Positions 7,160 through 16,430 are shown, counted from the first letter of the stretch. The stretch is DNA of 64,000 nucleotides from Sphingopyxis sp. L1A2A (GCF_005502465.1 NZ_SCOT01000011.1:1-64000); one strand, 5' to 3'. Notes: generated from the letters alone by a model not told the origin. Program-made: numbers and translations.

Positions 7160-10137
7160 GGCATATCCTCCACTTTACCTGTTCTGGTTGATCGGTTTCC
7201 CCGCCCCGCCGCTGCCTGTTCTGCTGACAGGATCTGGCCGAGCGAAAGGTCGCCGATGGCGGGAACGTTCAGGTCGGCATCGGGCAGCGCCTCTTCTGAC
7301 CCGATGCCAATGGCCACCATGCCCGCCGCATGGATGGCCGCAATTCCGGCGCGCGCGTCTTCGACGCCAATACAATCGCCCGGGGACAGGCCCATACCGG
7401 CGGCACAGGCCAGAAAAATGTCGGGCGCCGGCTTGGCGTTCGGCACCGCGCCGGCATCGGCGATGAAATCAAACCCGTCGGCGATGCCCAGCAGGCGCAC
7501 GACGTCGCCCGCGTTGCGGCTCGCCGACGCCAGCCCGATCTTCAGCCCCGCGGCGCGCAGCGCGCCAAACAGTTCGGTCACCCCGGCGAACAGATTGGCG
7601 GGCGAATAATCGGCCAGCCGCGCGCGATACGCCGCGTTCTTTTCGGCCAGCATCGCATCGAACATATCGGGCGCGACATCGGCCGCGGCCTGCCCCAGGA
7701 TCAGCCGTAGCGACCCGGCGCGGTCGACGCCTTTCAGCGCATGGTTCGCCTCGCGGTCGAACGCAAAGCCGTGGCGGTCGGCGAGCGCCTGCCACGCCTG
7801 ATAATGATCCTCGGCGGTGTCGGTCAGCACCCCGTCGAGATCGAAGATCACACCCTTCAGCGCCGGGCGCGCCAAGGTCACGCGATCGCTGCCGACACGA
7901 AGCGGGCGGCCATGATCGAGGACGTCGATCGGCGCCCCCGCCACCAGGCGATAGGTGCAACCCGCGCGATCGACCGCCAGCTCGATCGTGCTGCCGCGCC
8001 ATTGCAGGCGAAAGCGATAGCCGGTCCATGCCGCAGGCAGCTGCGGCCGGAACGACGGCACCGCGCCATCGAGCCGTAGCCCGCCCCACCCCTGCGCCAG
8101 CACCAGCCAGCTTCCCGCGAGCGCCGCCATATGCAGCCCGTGCGAAGTGTTGCCATGGCGATCCTCCAGATCGACAAAGGCACATTCGCGCAGGAAAGCG
8201 AGCGCCGCCGCCTCGTCGCCCAGCCGCGCCGCGGCAATCGCGAACGACACCGACGACAGCGTCGAATCATGCGTGGTGACCTGGGCATAATAGTCGAAAT
8301 TGCGCCGCTGCCGCGACAGCGGCATCGCGGTCAGGTCCATCGCCATCGCCTGAACGACATTGCCCTGTTTCGCGACCTGATGGCGAAACAGGATCATCGG
8401 GTGATAGCGCATCAGCAACGGCCCATGGCCATCGCCGGACGCCAGCCCCGGCAGTTTGGGGCGGCCCAGAAACGCGTCGTCCTGCGGATTGACGCCCAGT
8501 TCGGCATCGACTGGCAGCCACATCGCCGCCGCCGCGCGGCGCCATTCGGCCACTTCGGCGTCGTCGACATCGGCGGCGGCCGACCCGGCACCGACGCTGC
8601 CGCGCAGCCAGTCCGCGGTGTCGGCGGCATAGGCCAGATGGCGGCGCGCGATCGCGTTGGTATAAAAATCATTGTCGACCAGCGCCGAATATTCGTCGGG
8701 TCCGGTCACCCCATGGATGCAAAAGGCGCCGCCGCGCCGCGGATCGAACGCCCCGATCTCCATCCAGATGCGCGCGGTGTCGAACAGCATCGGCGCGGCC
8801 TGGCTGCGGAAATCATCGTCGCCGGTCGCTGCGACATACAGCGCCAGCGCATAGGCGATGTCGCCGTTGATATGATATTGCGCCGACCCCGTCGGATAGT
8901 GCGACGAACATTCGTCGCCGCCGATCGTCCGCCATGGATAGAGTGCGCCGCGCGTGTGGCCGAGTGCCTTTGCATGCGCCCGCGCCCGGTCGAGCTTGGC
9001 GATGCGATACGCCAGCAGGGTGCGCGCCTTGGCGGGCGCCTGCAGTGCCAGCACCGGCAGCATGAAGGTTTCGGCGTCCCAGAAATAATGGCCCTCATAG
9101 CCCTCGCCGGTCAGCCCCTTGGCGCCGATGCTGTGGCCCGGATCGCGGCTCGCCGACTGGTGGAGCTGGAACAGGTTAAAGCGCAGCGCCGCGGCGAGCG
9201 CGTCGTCGCCGTCGATCGCCAGCCCGGCATGGTCCCACAGCTGCCCGGCCGCCGCGCGCTGGCGCTCGGCGATGGCATCGAAACCGGTCGCAACACCATC
9301 CAGCGCGGCGAGATCGACCGGGCGGCCGCGCGAGCTGGCTAGCGCGACCACCCGGTCGATCGTCAGGACGCCGCCGGCGACCAGCTCGCTCTGCACGACA
9401 TGTCCTGCGTGGGCCGCGGCGACCGGCGCGGCGGGACAGGTGACATGCTGTGAATAGGCAAGCTCGACGGCGTCCTGCGCGAACCGGGTGACCGACGACG
9501 GGTCGCCCGGCAGGGGGGAAAGGATCGTCCACGCCGGGCGCAGCCGCGCCGAAATGCGCGGGTCATCGGCTTCGGCGCCGGCCGGCACGGCGCTGTCGGC
9601 GCCATAGGTCAGCGTCGCCGCGACCGCGCCGCCGAAATCGAGCGGCCGGATATGGATACGCGACGCAACGCACGCCGCGCCCGCCAGCGGCACGATGCGC
9701 TCGGCGGCAATCTCCAGGCTGCGTCCATCGGCCAGCCGCCAGCGCGTTACGCGGCGCAGCGTACCGGCGGCAAGATCGAGCGTGGTTTCGGTGTCGGCAA
9801 CTTCAGCGGCGGCAAAATCGACCGGCGCGCCGTCGATCGACAGGCGCAGCAGCACCGGGCTGGGGCACGCGATCCGCGTATCGGTCGCGGTCGCATAGCC
9901 CGGGAAGCTTTCGTGATACTCGATCGGGCGGCGGACATAGGCATCGGGCAGATAGGCCGCCGGCGCCGACGCCCGTTCGTCGATCACCCCTTCGACGCCG
10001 ACCAGCCCGTTCGCCAGCGCAAACAGCGCCGCCGCCTGCGCCCCAATGGCATCGCTACCGCGCCGGACCAATTGCATCGTCCCGGCGTCGCGCAGCGCCG
10101 ACGGCATGACATCAGGGGTTTGTTCGGAAATCGCCAC
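7153..10137 (-). CDS. GH65 disaccharide phosphorylase fused to beta-phosphoglucomutase
   Basis: This 994-residue protein joins two enzymes. Residues 1 to about 750 form a glycoside hydrolase family 65 unit: N-terminal beta-sandwich, then GEGYEGHYFWDAETFMLPVL and TGPDEYSALVDNDFYTN, whose Glu near residue 480 matches the GH65 general acid. From about residue 757 a HAD domain begins with GVIFDLDGVLTDT (Asp nucleophile and general acid/base) and LKGVDRAGSLRLILG, the beta-phosphoglucomutase cap. The first domain would phosphorolyse maltose, trehalose, kojibiose or nigerose to beta-glucose-1-phosphate; the second converts it to glucose-6-phosphate. No signal peptide is seen, so it is cytoplasmic. 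The start is a GTG at 10137 with GAGGA upstream. A LacI-type operator lies directly upstream. Confidence 0.88.
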   Translation of the reverse strand: MAISEQTPDVMPSALRDAGTMQLVRRGSDAIGAQAAALFALANGLVGVEGVIDERASAPAAYLPDAYVRRPIEYHESFPGYATATDTRIACPSPVLLRLSIDGAPVDFAAAEVADTETTLDLAAGTLRRVTRWRLADGRSLEIAAERIVPLAGAACVASRIHIRPLDFGGAVAATLTYGADSAVPAGAEADDPRISARLRPAWTILSPLPGDPSSVTRFAQDAVELAYSQHVTCPAAPVAAAHAGHVVQSELVAGGVLTIDRVVALASSRGRPVDLAALDGVATGFDAIAERQRAAAGQLWDHAGLAIDGDDALAAALRFNLFQLHQSASRDPGHSIGAKGLTGEGYEGHYFWDAETFMLPVLALQAPAKARTLLAYRIAKLDRARAHAKALGHTRGALYPWRTIGGDECSSHYPTGSAQYHINGDIAYALALYVAATGDDDFRSQAAPMLFDTARIWMEIGAFDPRRGGAFCIHGVTGPDEYSALVDNDFYTNAIARRHLAYAADTADWLRGSVGAGSAAADVDDAEVAEWRRAAAAMWLPVDAELGVNPQDDAFLGRPKLPGLASGDGHGPLLMRYHPMILFRHQVAKQGNVVQAMAMDLTAMPLSRQRRNFDYYAQVTTHDSTLSSVSFAIAAARLGDEAAALAFLRECAFVDLEDRHGNTSHGLHMAALAGSWLVLAQGWGGLRLDGAVPSFRPQLPAAWTGYRFRLQWRGSTIELAVDRAGCTYRLVAGAPIDVLDHGRPLRVGSDRVTLARPALKGVIFDLDGVLTDTAEDHYQAWQALADRHGFAFDREANHALKGVDRAGSLRLILGQAAADVAPDMFDAMLAEKNAAYRARLADYSPANLFAGVTELFGALRAAGLKIGLASASRNAGDVVRLLGIADGFDFIADAGAVPNAKPAPDIFLACAAGMGLSPGDCIGVEDARAGIAAIHAAGMVAIGIGSEEALPDADLNVPAIGDLSLGQILSAEQAAAGRGNRSTRTGKVEDMPC

Positions 10138-10194
10138 CGCATCCTCATCCCGGCACGGGCTGCTCGGCCCCCGCTCTGAAATGCGGTTTCCCGC

Positions 10195-10230
10195 AAAATG
10201 GTATCGATGTCAAGGTATCGATACCATTTT
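10195..10230. promoter_or_regulatory. LacI-family operator between phosphorylase operon and lacI-type gene
   Basis: AAAATGGTATCGAT (10195-10208) is perfectly inverted at 10217-10230 across an 8-base spacer. The right half contains the 12-bp palindrome GGTATCGATACC (10214-10225), and the left half carries the related TGGTATCGATGTCA. This has the central-CG, even symmetry of LacI-family sites. It lies about 60 bases upstream of the phosphorylase start and just after the regulator stop, so repression of the phosphorylase-receptor operon by the adjacent regulator is the obvious model. Confidence 0.85.
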
Positions 10231-10272
10231 GCATTTCATGTCATGCTACGTGGCACTTTCGTCCACTTCCGG

Positions 10273-11280
10273 CTAACTCTCGCGGATGATCAATTCGACC
10301 GGCATCGCCCGCGAATCCACGGCTTTTCCGGCCACCAAGTCGAGCACCTTCTGCGCCAGCAGCTCGCCGCCCACCCCCCAATCCTGACGGATGCTGGTCA
10401 GCGGCGGCGAAAACAATCCCGCCCCCGGCGAATCGTCGAATCCGACGACCGACACCGCATCGGGAACATCATGCCCCCGCGCCCGCAGCGCCTCGATCGC
10501 CCCCATCGCGATCGCATCGCTGCTCGCAAAAATACCATCAAAGCCCGGCGCCGTGCCACCCAGCAACGGCGCCACCGCCTCGCGCCCCGCCGCGACAGTG
10601 AAGGCGCAGGGGATATTGGCGACGATGGCGGCATCCGACCCGGCGAGCCCGGCGCGAAAGCCGTTCAGCCGGTCCTCGGCCTCGCCATGCTCGGCATCGC
10701 CCAGGAACAACAGCCGCCGCCGTCCGCGCCCGACCAGATATTCGGCCGCGAGTCGGCCCCCTTCGCGATTGTCGCTGCCGACGACGATGCGTTCGGGCGG
10801 CCCATGCTCGGCGCCCCAGACCACATAGGGCAGCCCCGTCGCCTCGATCACCGCCGCGGCATCGTCATGCACCCCCTGCCCCAACAGGATCACGCCGTCG
10901 GCCGACGGCGGCGCCTGCGAAAACAGGTCGATCGTGGTCAGCACCATATTCTGCCCCGCCGCGGTCAGTTCCTGCAGGATGCCGCCGAGCAACAGCAAAG
11001 GATAAGGCTCGCTCATCAACCGTTCGTGCGATGGCGTCATCTCGATGACCACGGCGATCGTCCGCGTCCGCTGTTGCCGCAGGTTGCGCGCCGATACGTT
11101 GAGCCGGTACCCCATGCGCTCGGCGGTCTCGCGGATCAGCGTCCGGGTGCTGTCCTTGACCGTCGACTGGTTCGACAGCGCGCGCGACACCGTAATCTTG
11201 GCAATGCCCAGTTCCTTCGCGATATCCGCCATCGTCGGTCGCGCGTTGCCGCCGCTATGGGAACCGGTGCCACTTGCCAT
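10273..11280 (-). CDS. LacI-family transcriptional regulator of the sugar locus
   Basis: The 335-residue protein starts with a LacI HTH (PTMADIAKELGIAKITVSRALSNQSTVKDSTR, about residues 15-46), then a hinge (GYRLNVSARNLRQQRT) and a periplasmic-binding-protein-like sensor domain with VIEMTP, GVILLGQG, DGIFASSDAIAMGAIEALRARG and VSVVGFDDS. The ATG at 11280 has AAGGGGCAGG upstream. It is in tandem with the phosphorylase and receptor genes, and the palindrome at 10195-10230 is its likely target. The ligand is probably the imported sugar or glucose, as in MalR-type regulators. Confidence 0.92.
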   Translation of the reverse strand: MASGTGSHSGGNARPTMADIAKELGIAKITVSRALSNQSTVKDSTRTLIRETAERMGYRLNVSARNLRQQRTRTIAVVIEMTPSHERLMSEPYPLLLLGGILQELTAAGQNMVLTTIDLFSQAPPSADGVILLGQGVHDDAAAVIEATGLPYVVWGAEHGPPERIVVGSDNREGGRLAAEYLVGRGRRRLLFLGDAEHGEAEDRLNGFRAGLAGSDAAIVANIPCAFTVAAGREAVAPLLGGTAPGFDGIFASSDAIAMGAIEALRARGHDVPDAVSVVGFDDSPGAGLFSPPLTSIRQDWGVGGELLAQKVLDLVAGKAVDSRAMPVELIIRES

Positions 11281-11328
11281 CCCTGCCCCTTAACGCGCCG
11301 CGCCGATGTTTCACAAGGGACTAGGGGT

Positions 11329-12969
11329 TCAGTTCGTCCAGTAGATATAATCCTGCCCATTCCGCCACGCGGCATTCAGCGGGACGTCGATCCGCACCGG
11401 CCCCTCGACCAGCCCCGGCCAGATCGGGTTGGCCATGTCCTCATTCTGCGCCTCGATCATTGCACGCAACGTCGCGACGCGCCCAGGGTCGGCGGCCGCA
11501 AGGTCGTGGCGCTCGGTCGGGTCGGCCGCAAGATTGTAGAGGCGCGCCTGTTCGGGTCGCTTGGTGAGCTGCAATTTCCAGTCGCCGGCGCGGACCGCGC
11601 GATAATCGCCCGATCGCCAGAACATCGCCGGGCGCTTCGCCGGGCCGGCCAAGATATTCTCGCTGTCGATCGGGCGGTCCTGCGGCACCACCGCCCCCGC
11701 CGCCGCCGCGATCGTCGCAAAGATGTCGAGATGCCCGGTAACGTCGGCGCGCTGCGTCCCCGGCGTAATCCCGACGGGCCAGCGCATGAACAGCGGGGTG
11801 CGGATCCCGCCTTCAAAGAAGGTCGCTTTCCAGCCGCGGAAGGGCGCGTTCAGATTTTCGATGCCATTGTACCAGGCGCCGCCATTGTCGCTGGTGAAGA
11901 TGACCAGCGTATTGTCGTCGATCCCCTGCTCTTTCAACGTCGCCATCACATCGCCGATGCGCCGGTCGAGCTGCGCGATCATCGCGCCATAGACGCGCGT
12001 CTTGTGATCCTTGATCTGCGGCAGCTTGTCATGGTCTTCGCGCGTCGCCTGCAGCGGCGTGTGCGGCGCGTTGAAAGCGAGGTACATGAAGAACGGCCGG
12101 TTGCGATTGGCCTCGATCGCGCGGATCGCCTCGTCGGCGAAATAGTCGGTCATATGGCCGCGCGGGCCAAAGCGCCGGCCGCCGTTGAAGGTCACCGCGT
12201 GGCGCAAATTCGCCCACAGGAAACGATCGATCGGATCCCAGGGCAGCTTCGCATTGACGACGCGCGGATCATCCTCGGCCATGAACATCGCGCCGCCCGC
12301 CAGGATCGCGAGGCTTTCGTCGAAACCCTGCGCTTGCGGTTGCAGCGCGGGCGCCTCGCCCAAATGCCATTTGCCGATGTGCAGCGTGCGATACCCCGCT
12401 GCCTTCACCGCCTCGGCAATCGTCACCTCGCTCGCCGGGACGCCCATGGCCGGATAGTCGGGGATGTCGGGCGTGATCAGCTCGCGATGAAAAATCGCCC
12501 GATGCGGCCCCACGCCCTCGCCATGCGCCAGATTTTCGGCGAGCTCCACCGGCACCGCGGTAAATTCAAAGCCGAAGCGCGTCGGATAACGCCCCGTCAT
12601 CATCGCCGCGCGCGAGGGCGAGCAGGTCGCATTGGCGGCGTAGGCGGCGGTGAAATTGACCCCTTCGCGCGCCAGTGCGTCGATATTCGGGGTCTGGACG
12701 ATCCCGCCCGCGACGCCGCCGCCGTTCAGGCTGATGTCGTTATACCCCAGATCGTCGGCGACGATCAGAATGATGTTCGGCGGCCGTGGGCCCGCGGGCG
12801 CCTTGACCGGCCCTTGCTGCCAGCGCACCGCGCGGTTCGGCACCACCGGATCGCGCCAGTCCTGCACGATGCCTGGCAAACGATATTTGTTCGCCTGATA
12901 CCCCCAAGTGCCGCCCGCGGCCAACGCCGCGACAACGCCCGCGGCAATCCATCGCCTCTTCATGGCCAT
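11329..12969 (-). CDS. Type I sulfatase, membrane-anchored or exported
   Basis: The protein (about 546 residues from ATG 12969; a GTG at 12975 and an ATG at 12963 are alternatives) has an N-terminal hydrophobic helix (WIAAGVVAALAAGGTWGY). The sulfatase core starts at PNIILIVADDLGYND, which holds the metal-binding Asp pair. CSPSRAAMMTGRY near residue 117 is the C-x-P-S-R signature whose Cys is oxidised to formylglycine, and GKWHLG and FTSDNGGAW complete the core. It would hydrolyse a sulfate ester in the periplasm and needs an FGly-generating enzyme or anSME encoded elsewhere. A TetR gene is divergent from it, with a shared palindrome between. The substrate is unknown; a sulfated aromatic, steroid or sugar is possible. 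Confidence 0.93.
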   Translation of the reverse strand: MAMKRRWIAAGVVAALAAGGTWGYQANKYRLPGIVQDWRDPVVPNRAVRWQQGPVKAPAGPRPPNIILIVADDLGYNDISLNGGGVAGGIVQTPNIDALAREGVNFTAAYAANATCSPSRAAMMTGRYPTRFGFEFTAVPVELAENLAHGEGVGPHRAIFHRELITPDIPDYPAMGVPASEVTIAEAVKAAGYRTLHIGKWHLGEAPALQPQAQGFDESLAILAGGAMFMAEDDPRVVNAKLPWDPIDRFLWANLRHAVTFNGGRRFGPRGHMTDYFADEAIRAIEANRNRPFFMYLAFNAPHTPLQATREDHDKLPQIKDHKTRVYGAMIAQLDRRIGDVMATLKEQGIDDNTLVIFTSDNGGAWYNGIENLNAPFRGWKATFFEGGIRTPLFMRWPVGITPGTQRADVTGHLDIFATIAAAAGAVVPQDRPIDSENILAGPAKRPAMFWRSGDYRAVRAGDWKLQLTKRPEQARLYNLAADPTERHDLAAADPGRVATLRAMIEAQNEDMANPIWPGLVEGPVRIDVPLNAAWRNGQDYIYWTN

Positions 12970-12986
12970 CCCCACCCCATGCCATC

Positions 12987-13017
12987 GATATTATGACACT
13001 ATATGTGTCACTATATC
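12987..13017. promoter_or_regulatory. 31-bp TetR-type palindrome between sulfatase and TetR genes
   Basis: TGACAC (12994-12999) and GTGTCA (13005-13010) flank TATAT, with outer arms GATAT (12987) and ATATC (13013-13017), all centred on 13002. It lies between the divergent sulfatase (start 12969) and TetR (start 13087) genes, the usual place for a TetR operator that controls both. Confidence 0.8.
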
Positions 13018-13086
13018 GACGGCGGCGCAAGATCGTGCGACACGTGCCCATTGACCCCGGCGCCAAGCTGGGCCAGCGAAGGGGCG

Positions 13087-13704
13087 ATGACCAAGGCGGC
13101 AACCAAATCGATTGCGACAAAGGTCGAACCCGCGCGGATCGACGGGCGGCGCGAACGCGGCCGGTCGAGCCACAAGCGCATCGTCGAGGCGATGATGGAG
13201 CTGATCGTCGCGGGCGACCTGGCGCCCAGCGCGGCGCGCGTCGCCGAAGAGGCGGGCATCGGCCTGCGTACCGTGTTTCGCCATTTCGACGACATGGACT
13301 CGCTCTACGCCGAAATTACCGCGACGATAACCGAACAGGTGATGCCGATCGTCGCCGCGCCCTATCCCGACCAGGATTGGCGCGCCAATGTCCGCGACAT
13401 GGTGCGGCGCCGCGTCGGCGTGTTCGAAGCGACACTGCCCTTTCGCCTCGCCGCCAATATCAAACGCTACCAGTCGCCCTTTCTGATGGGGCAATATGGC
13501 AAGGTGGTGATGCTCGAACGCGAGCTGCTGCTACGCCTGCTGCCCGGCGCGGTGCAGTCCGACCGCATCAATATTGAGGCCTTGTGCGCCGCGCTCTCGT
13601 TCCAAAGCTGGCGCGCGCTGCGCCACGACCAAGGTTTGTCGGCGGAGGAAGCGGGAACGGTAACGATGCACATGGCCGAAACGTTGATGGCGACGATGCC
13701 CTAG
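13087..13704 (+). CDS. TetR-family regulator of the sulfatase locus
   Basis: The 205-residue protein begins MTKAATKS with GAAGGGG upstream; in-frame ATGs further upstream lack a ribosome site and would overlap the palindrome. The HTH is at residues 30-65 (IVEAMMELIVAGDLAPSAARVAEEAGIGLRTVFRHFDDMDSLY), with the TetR ending VFRHFDDMDSLYAE. The C-terminal ligand domain has no recognisable motif. It is divergent from one sulfatase, and its stop codon overlaps the tail of the second, convergent sulfatase by four bases. It probably represses both; palindromes lie at both sulfatase promoters. Confidence 0.85.
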   Translation: MTKAATKSIATKVEPARIDGRRERGRSSHKRIVEAMMELIVAGDLAPSAARVAEEAGIGLRTVFRHFDDMDSLYAEITATITEQVMPIVAAPYPDQDWRANVRDMVRRRVGVFEATLPFRLAANIKRYQSPFLMGQYGKVVMLERELLLRLLPGAVQSDRINIEALCAALSFQSWRALRHDQGLSAEEAGTVTMHMAETLMATMP

Positions 13705-15563
13705 GGCCTGTCCGGCTTCGCTGCAGCAAGACGGCGCGCGCGGCGTCGGCGGCGCCGGTGCCAGACAAAAGCTGAAAGCAGCAGGACGATCCCGCCGGCC
13801 CACAGGCCCAGCCGGATCAGGCGTTTGCGACCCTGTTGTTCAAAGGCATAACGATTGATCTGTTCGTCGGCGGTGTAGCCCGCGGGCATGGCGAGCACGC
13901 CGTTCGCTTTGGCATAGGCGCGGTAGTCGGCCAGCATTGCCGCGAAGCGATCGGGCATCGCGGCGGCCAGATCGCGCGTTTCGCCCGGATCGTTTCTGAG
14001 ATTGTAGAGCCGCCATTTGCCGTCGCCGGTCGGCGCCAGATTGCGGACCAGCTTATAATCGCCGCGGAACAGCGCGGCGTTGCCCGACAATTCATACCCC
14101 AGCGGCGCGTCGCCATGGACGCTGGCGACCTGGCCGGTCAGCGCCGGCACCAGGCTGCGCCCGGTCACCGGTTCGACTGCCTTGCCCTGCCACGCGCCGC
14201 CATGGCCGGGCACGCCCGCCAATTCGGTCAGCGTCGGCACGATGTCGGTCACATGCGCGAGGCCGTCGCTGACGCCGCCCGCGCGCAGCGCCGCATTGCC
14301 CGGCCAGGCGATGATCAGCGGCACGCGCAATCCGCCTTCGGTCGCACTGAATTTATAGCCCGACAGCGGCGACGCCGCGGCGCTCGCCCAGCCCGGCCCA
14401 ATCGCCGCAAAGCTGCCGCGGCGGCCGATGTTCGCGGTGCTCAAATCATATTCCATGTCCAGGAACAGCCGGTTGCGTCGGCTGCCAAACGGATTGGTCG
14501 GCTCAGCGCCATTGTCCGACAGGAACACAAAGACCGTCTTGTCGTAGTCGCCGGTCGCTTTCAGATGTGCAACCAGCCGCCCCACCTCGCGGTCCATCGC
14601 GGTCGCCATGCCTGCATAAGCCTGCATCACCCGCACCGCGGCGGCGCGTTCGTCGGCCTCGAGTTTGTTCCAGTCGGGGGTCGTCGGCATCGTCACCATC
14701 GGCACTCCGGCGGGAACAATGCCCAGCGCCGCGGCCCGCCTCGCCCGCGCCGCGCGCAGCACAGTCCAACCGTCCTTGTACAGCGCCGCATAGCGCGCGA
14801 TGTCGCTGTCGGGCGCCTGCACCGGGATATGATTGGCGAGGAAGTTGATCGAGGCGAGGAAGGGCTTGCCGCTGGCGCGGTCCGCCTCGACATAATCGAT
14901 CATCTTCTCGACGACGAAGCGCGACGAATAATAATCCTTGGGGAGCGTCGCGGGCTTGCCATTCTCGGTCCACGCCGCGCTGTCGTACATGCCCTCGATC
15001 GGGCGCTGCTCGAAATTGTCGGCGCCGGCATCGGCCAGACTGTACGCCCGGTCATAACCCCGCACGTGCGGCAGGCGCGTCGCGTCGCTGCCCAGATGCC
15101 ATTTGCCGGTAAAATAGGTGCGATAACCCGCCGCCTTCAGCAATTGCGCGATGGTCACGACGCGGTGGTTCATCACCGTATCGTATCCGGGCTTGCCGCG
15201 ATGCTCGTCGGGGATGGTTTCGGGCATGTTGCCCAACCCGTTGCGGTGGTTCATCACCCCGGTCTGGAGCATCGCCCGCGTCGGCGAGCAGGATCCGGCG
15301 ACATGGAAGTTGGAAAAACGCGTCCCCGCATAGGCCAGCGCGTCGATGTTCGGGGTCGCGAATTCGGCGCCGAACGCACCGACGTCGCTGAACCCCCAAT
15401 CGTCGGCGAGCAGGATGACGATGTTGGGCGGGCGCGGTGGCGCCGATTTCGGCTGTCCCTGCACCGGCGTCGCGACCAGCAGCGCGCCGCATGCAAAGAT
15501 GGCAGTGCGCCGGAACCGGCCCTTGCGACCCGGCACCTTGGTGGTCCTCACGCGCACTGCCAT
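13701..15563 (-). CDS. Type I sulfatase with C-terminal membrane anchor
   Basis: The 620-residue protein starts at ATG 15563 behind a very strong GGGGGGAGGGGG ribosome site, which is better than the ATG at 15590. It has a signal sequence (FRRTAIFACGALLVATPVQG) and the sulfatase core PNIVILLADDWGFSD. CSPTRAMLQTG near residue 91 is the formylglycine signature, and GKWHLG and FVFLSDNGAEPTN follow. The C-terminus has one membrane helix (LIRLGLWAGGIVLLLSAFVW) and a basic tail, a layout of arylsulfatases held in the membrane. It shares the formylglycine signature type and the TetR neighbourhood with the sulfatase at 11329-12969 but is longer and clearly diverged. The substrate is unknown. Confidence 0.93.
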   Translation of the reverse strand: MAVRVRTTKVPGRKGRFRRTAIFACGALLVATPVQGQPKSAPPRPPNIVILLADDWGFSDVGAFGAEFATPNIDALAYAGTRFSNFHVAGSCSPTRAMLQTGVMNHRNGLGNMPETIPDEHRGKPGYDTVMNHRVVTIAQLLKAAGYRTYFTGKWHLGSDATRLPHVRGYDRAYSLADAGADNFEQRPIEGMYDSAAWTENGKPATLPKDYYSSRFVVEKMIDYVEADRASGKPFLASINFLANHIPVQAPDSDIARYAALYKDGWTVLRAARARRAAALGIVPAGVPMVTMPTTPDWNKLEADERAAAVRVMQAYAGMATAMDREVGRLVAHLKATGDYDKTVFVFLSDNGAEPTNPFGSRRNRLFLDMEYDLSTANIGRRGSFAAIGPGWASAAASPLSGYKFSATEGGLRVPLIIAWPGNAALRAGGVSDGLAHVTDIVPTLTELAGVPGHGGAWQGKAVEPVTGRSLVPALTGQVASVHGDAPLGYELSGNAALFRGDYKLVRNLAPTGDGKWRLYNLRNDPGETRDLAAAMPDRFAAMLADYRAYAKANGVLAMPAGYTADEQINRYAFEQQGRKRLIRLGLWAGGIVLLLSAFVWHRRRRRRARRLAAAKPDRP

Positions 15564-15580
15564 CGCCCCCTCCCCCCGGG

Positions 15581-15605
15581 ATACTGGCACTTACTATGCC
15601 AATAT
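15581..15605. promoter_or_regulatory. Palindrome upstream of the second sulfatase
   Basis: TGGCA (15585-15589) and TGCCA (15597-15601) are centred on 15593 with outer ATAC and ATAT. The half-site TGRCA with A/T flanks resembles the 12987-13017 palindrome, so the same TetR may bind both. It lies 18 bases upstream of the sulfatase start. Confidence 0.55.
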
Positions 15606-15632
15606 ATCGGCGAGTCAATATCGAGGCGCGGG

Positions 15633-16430
15633 CTATCGTTCGCGATAGTCGGGGGCGCGTTTTTCAAGGAACGCCGCCAAGGCTTCGCGATGATCTTCGG
15701 TCGCCGACAGGATCACCTGCTGACGGTCCTCGATCGCCATCGCGGCATCGAGGCTCTGGGCATCGATATTGAGGTTCAACGCCTGTTTCGACAGCCGCAG
15801 GCCGTGCGGGCTCGTCGCGAGCATCTCGTCGGCGAGCGCCAGCCCGCGGTCCAGCAGAGCCTCCTCGTCGACGATCTCGCTGACCAGCCCGGCGCGCAGC
15901 GCCCGCTCGGCATCGATGAAGCGCCCGGTCAGGATCATCTCGGCAGCCAGACTCGCACCGACCAGCCGCGGCAGGAAATAGCTCGACGCCATATCGCAGC
16001 CGCCCAGTCCGATGCGGATATAGGCGGCGTTGGCGCGCAGCGACGGCGCGGCGTAGCGCACGTCCGACGCCAGCAGCAGCGACAGCCCGCCGCCGCACGC
16101 GGCGCCATGGCCCAGCGCGATGATCGGCTGCGGACAGGCGCGCATCTTGCGATAGATATTGCCGATGCGGGTCTGGGTGCGCAGCGTGCGGAGAACCGGC
16201 GTTTCGTCGCTCGACCGGTCCTCCTGAATGTCGAGCCCGGCGCAGAAGCCGCGCCCCGCGCCGCGCAGGATGACGACGCGCACCTCGGGGCGATCGGCGA
16301 GTCCGCCGAAATAGGCGTTGAGTTCGTCGACCAGTCCTTCGTTCAGCGCATTGAGCCGGGCTGGCCGGTTGAGCGTCGCGATCTCGACCGCACCGCGCGC
16401 TTCAATCAGCAGGTCATCGGTCACAGGCAC
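15633..16430 (-). CDS. Enoyl-CoA hydratase/isomerase (crotonase) family protein
   Basis: The 265-residue crotonase-fold protein has NRPARLNALNEGLVDEL, the oxyanion-hole segments GRGFCAGLDIQED and GHGAACGGGLSLLLASDVRYA, and IRIGLGGCDMASSYFLPRLVG. At the usual second catalytic-glutamate position the sequence reads IGLGGCD, so a conventional two-glutamate hydratase is doubtful and isomerase or other chemistry is possible. Translation starts at a GTG at 16430 inside the end of the SDR gene (10-base overlap), so the two are coupled. The pair probably handles one beta-oxidation intermediate of an acyl-CoA; the substrate is unknown. Confidence 0.85.
   Translation of the reverse strand: MPVTDDLLIEARGAVEIATLNRPARLNALNEGLVDELNAYFGGLADRPEVRVVILRGAGRGFCAGLDIQEDRSSDETPVLRTLRTQTRIGNIYRKMRACPQPIIALGHGAACGGGLSLLLASDVRYAAPSLRANAAYIRIGLGGCDMASSYFLPRLVGASLAAEMILTGRFIDAERALRAGLVSEIVDEEALLDRGLALADEMLATSPHGLRLSKQALNLNIDAQSLDAAMAIEDRQQVILSATEDHREALAAFLEKRAPDYRER

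Noticed and set aside
10198-12996. 932-residue plus-strand reading frame
   Set aside because: It is antisense to the LacI and sulfatase genes, is rich in Arg/His/Asp, and has no domain motifs. It is a shadow of high-GC coding DNA.
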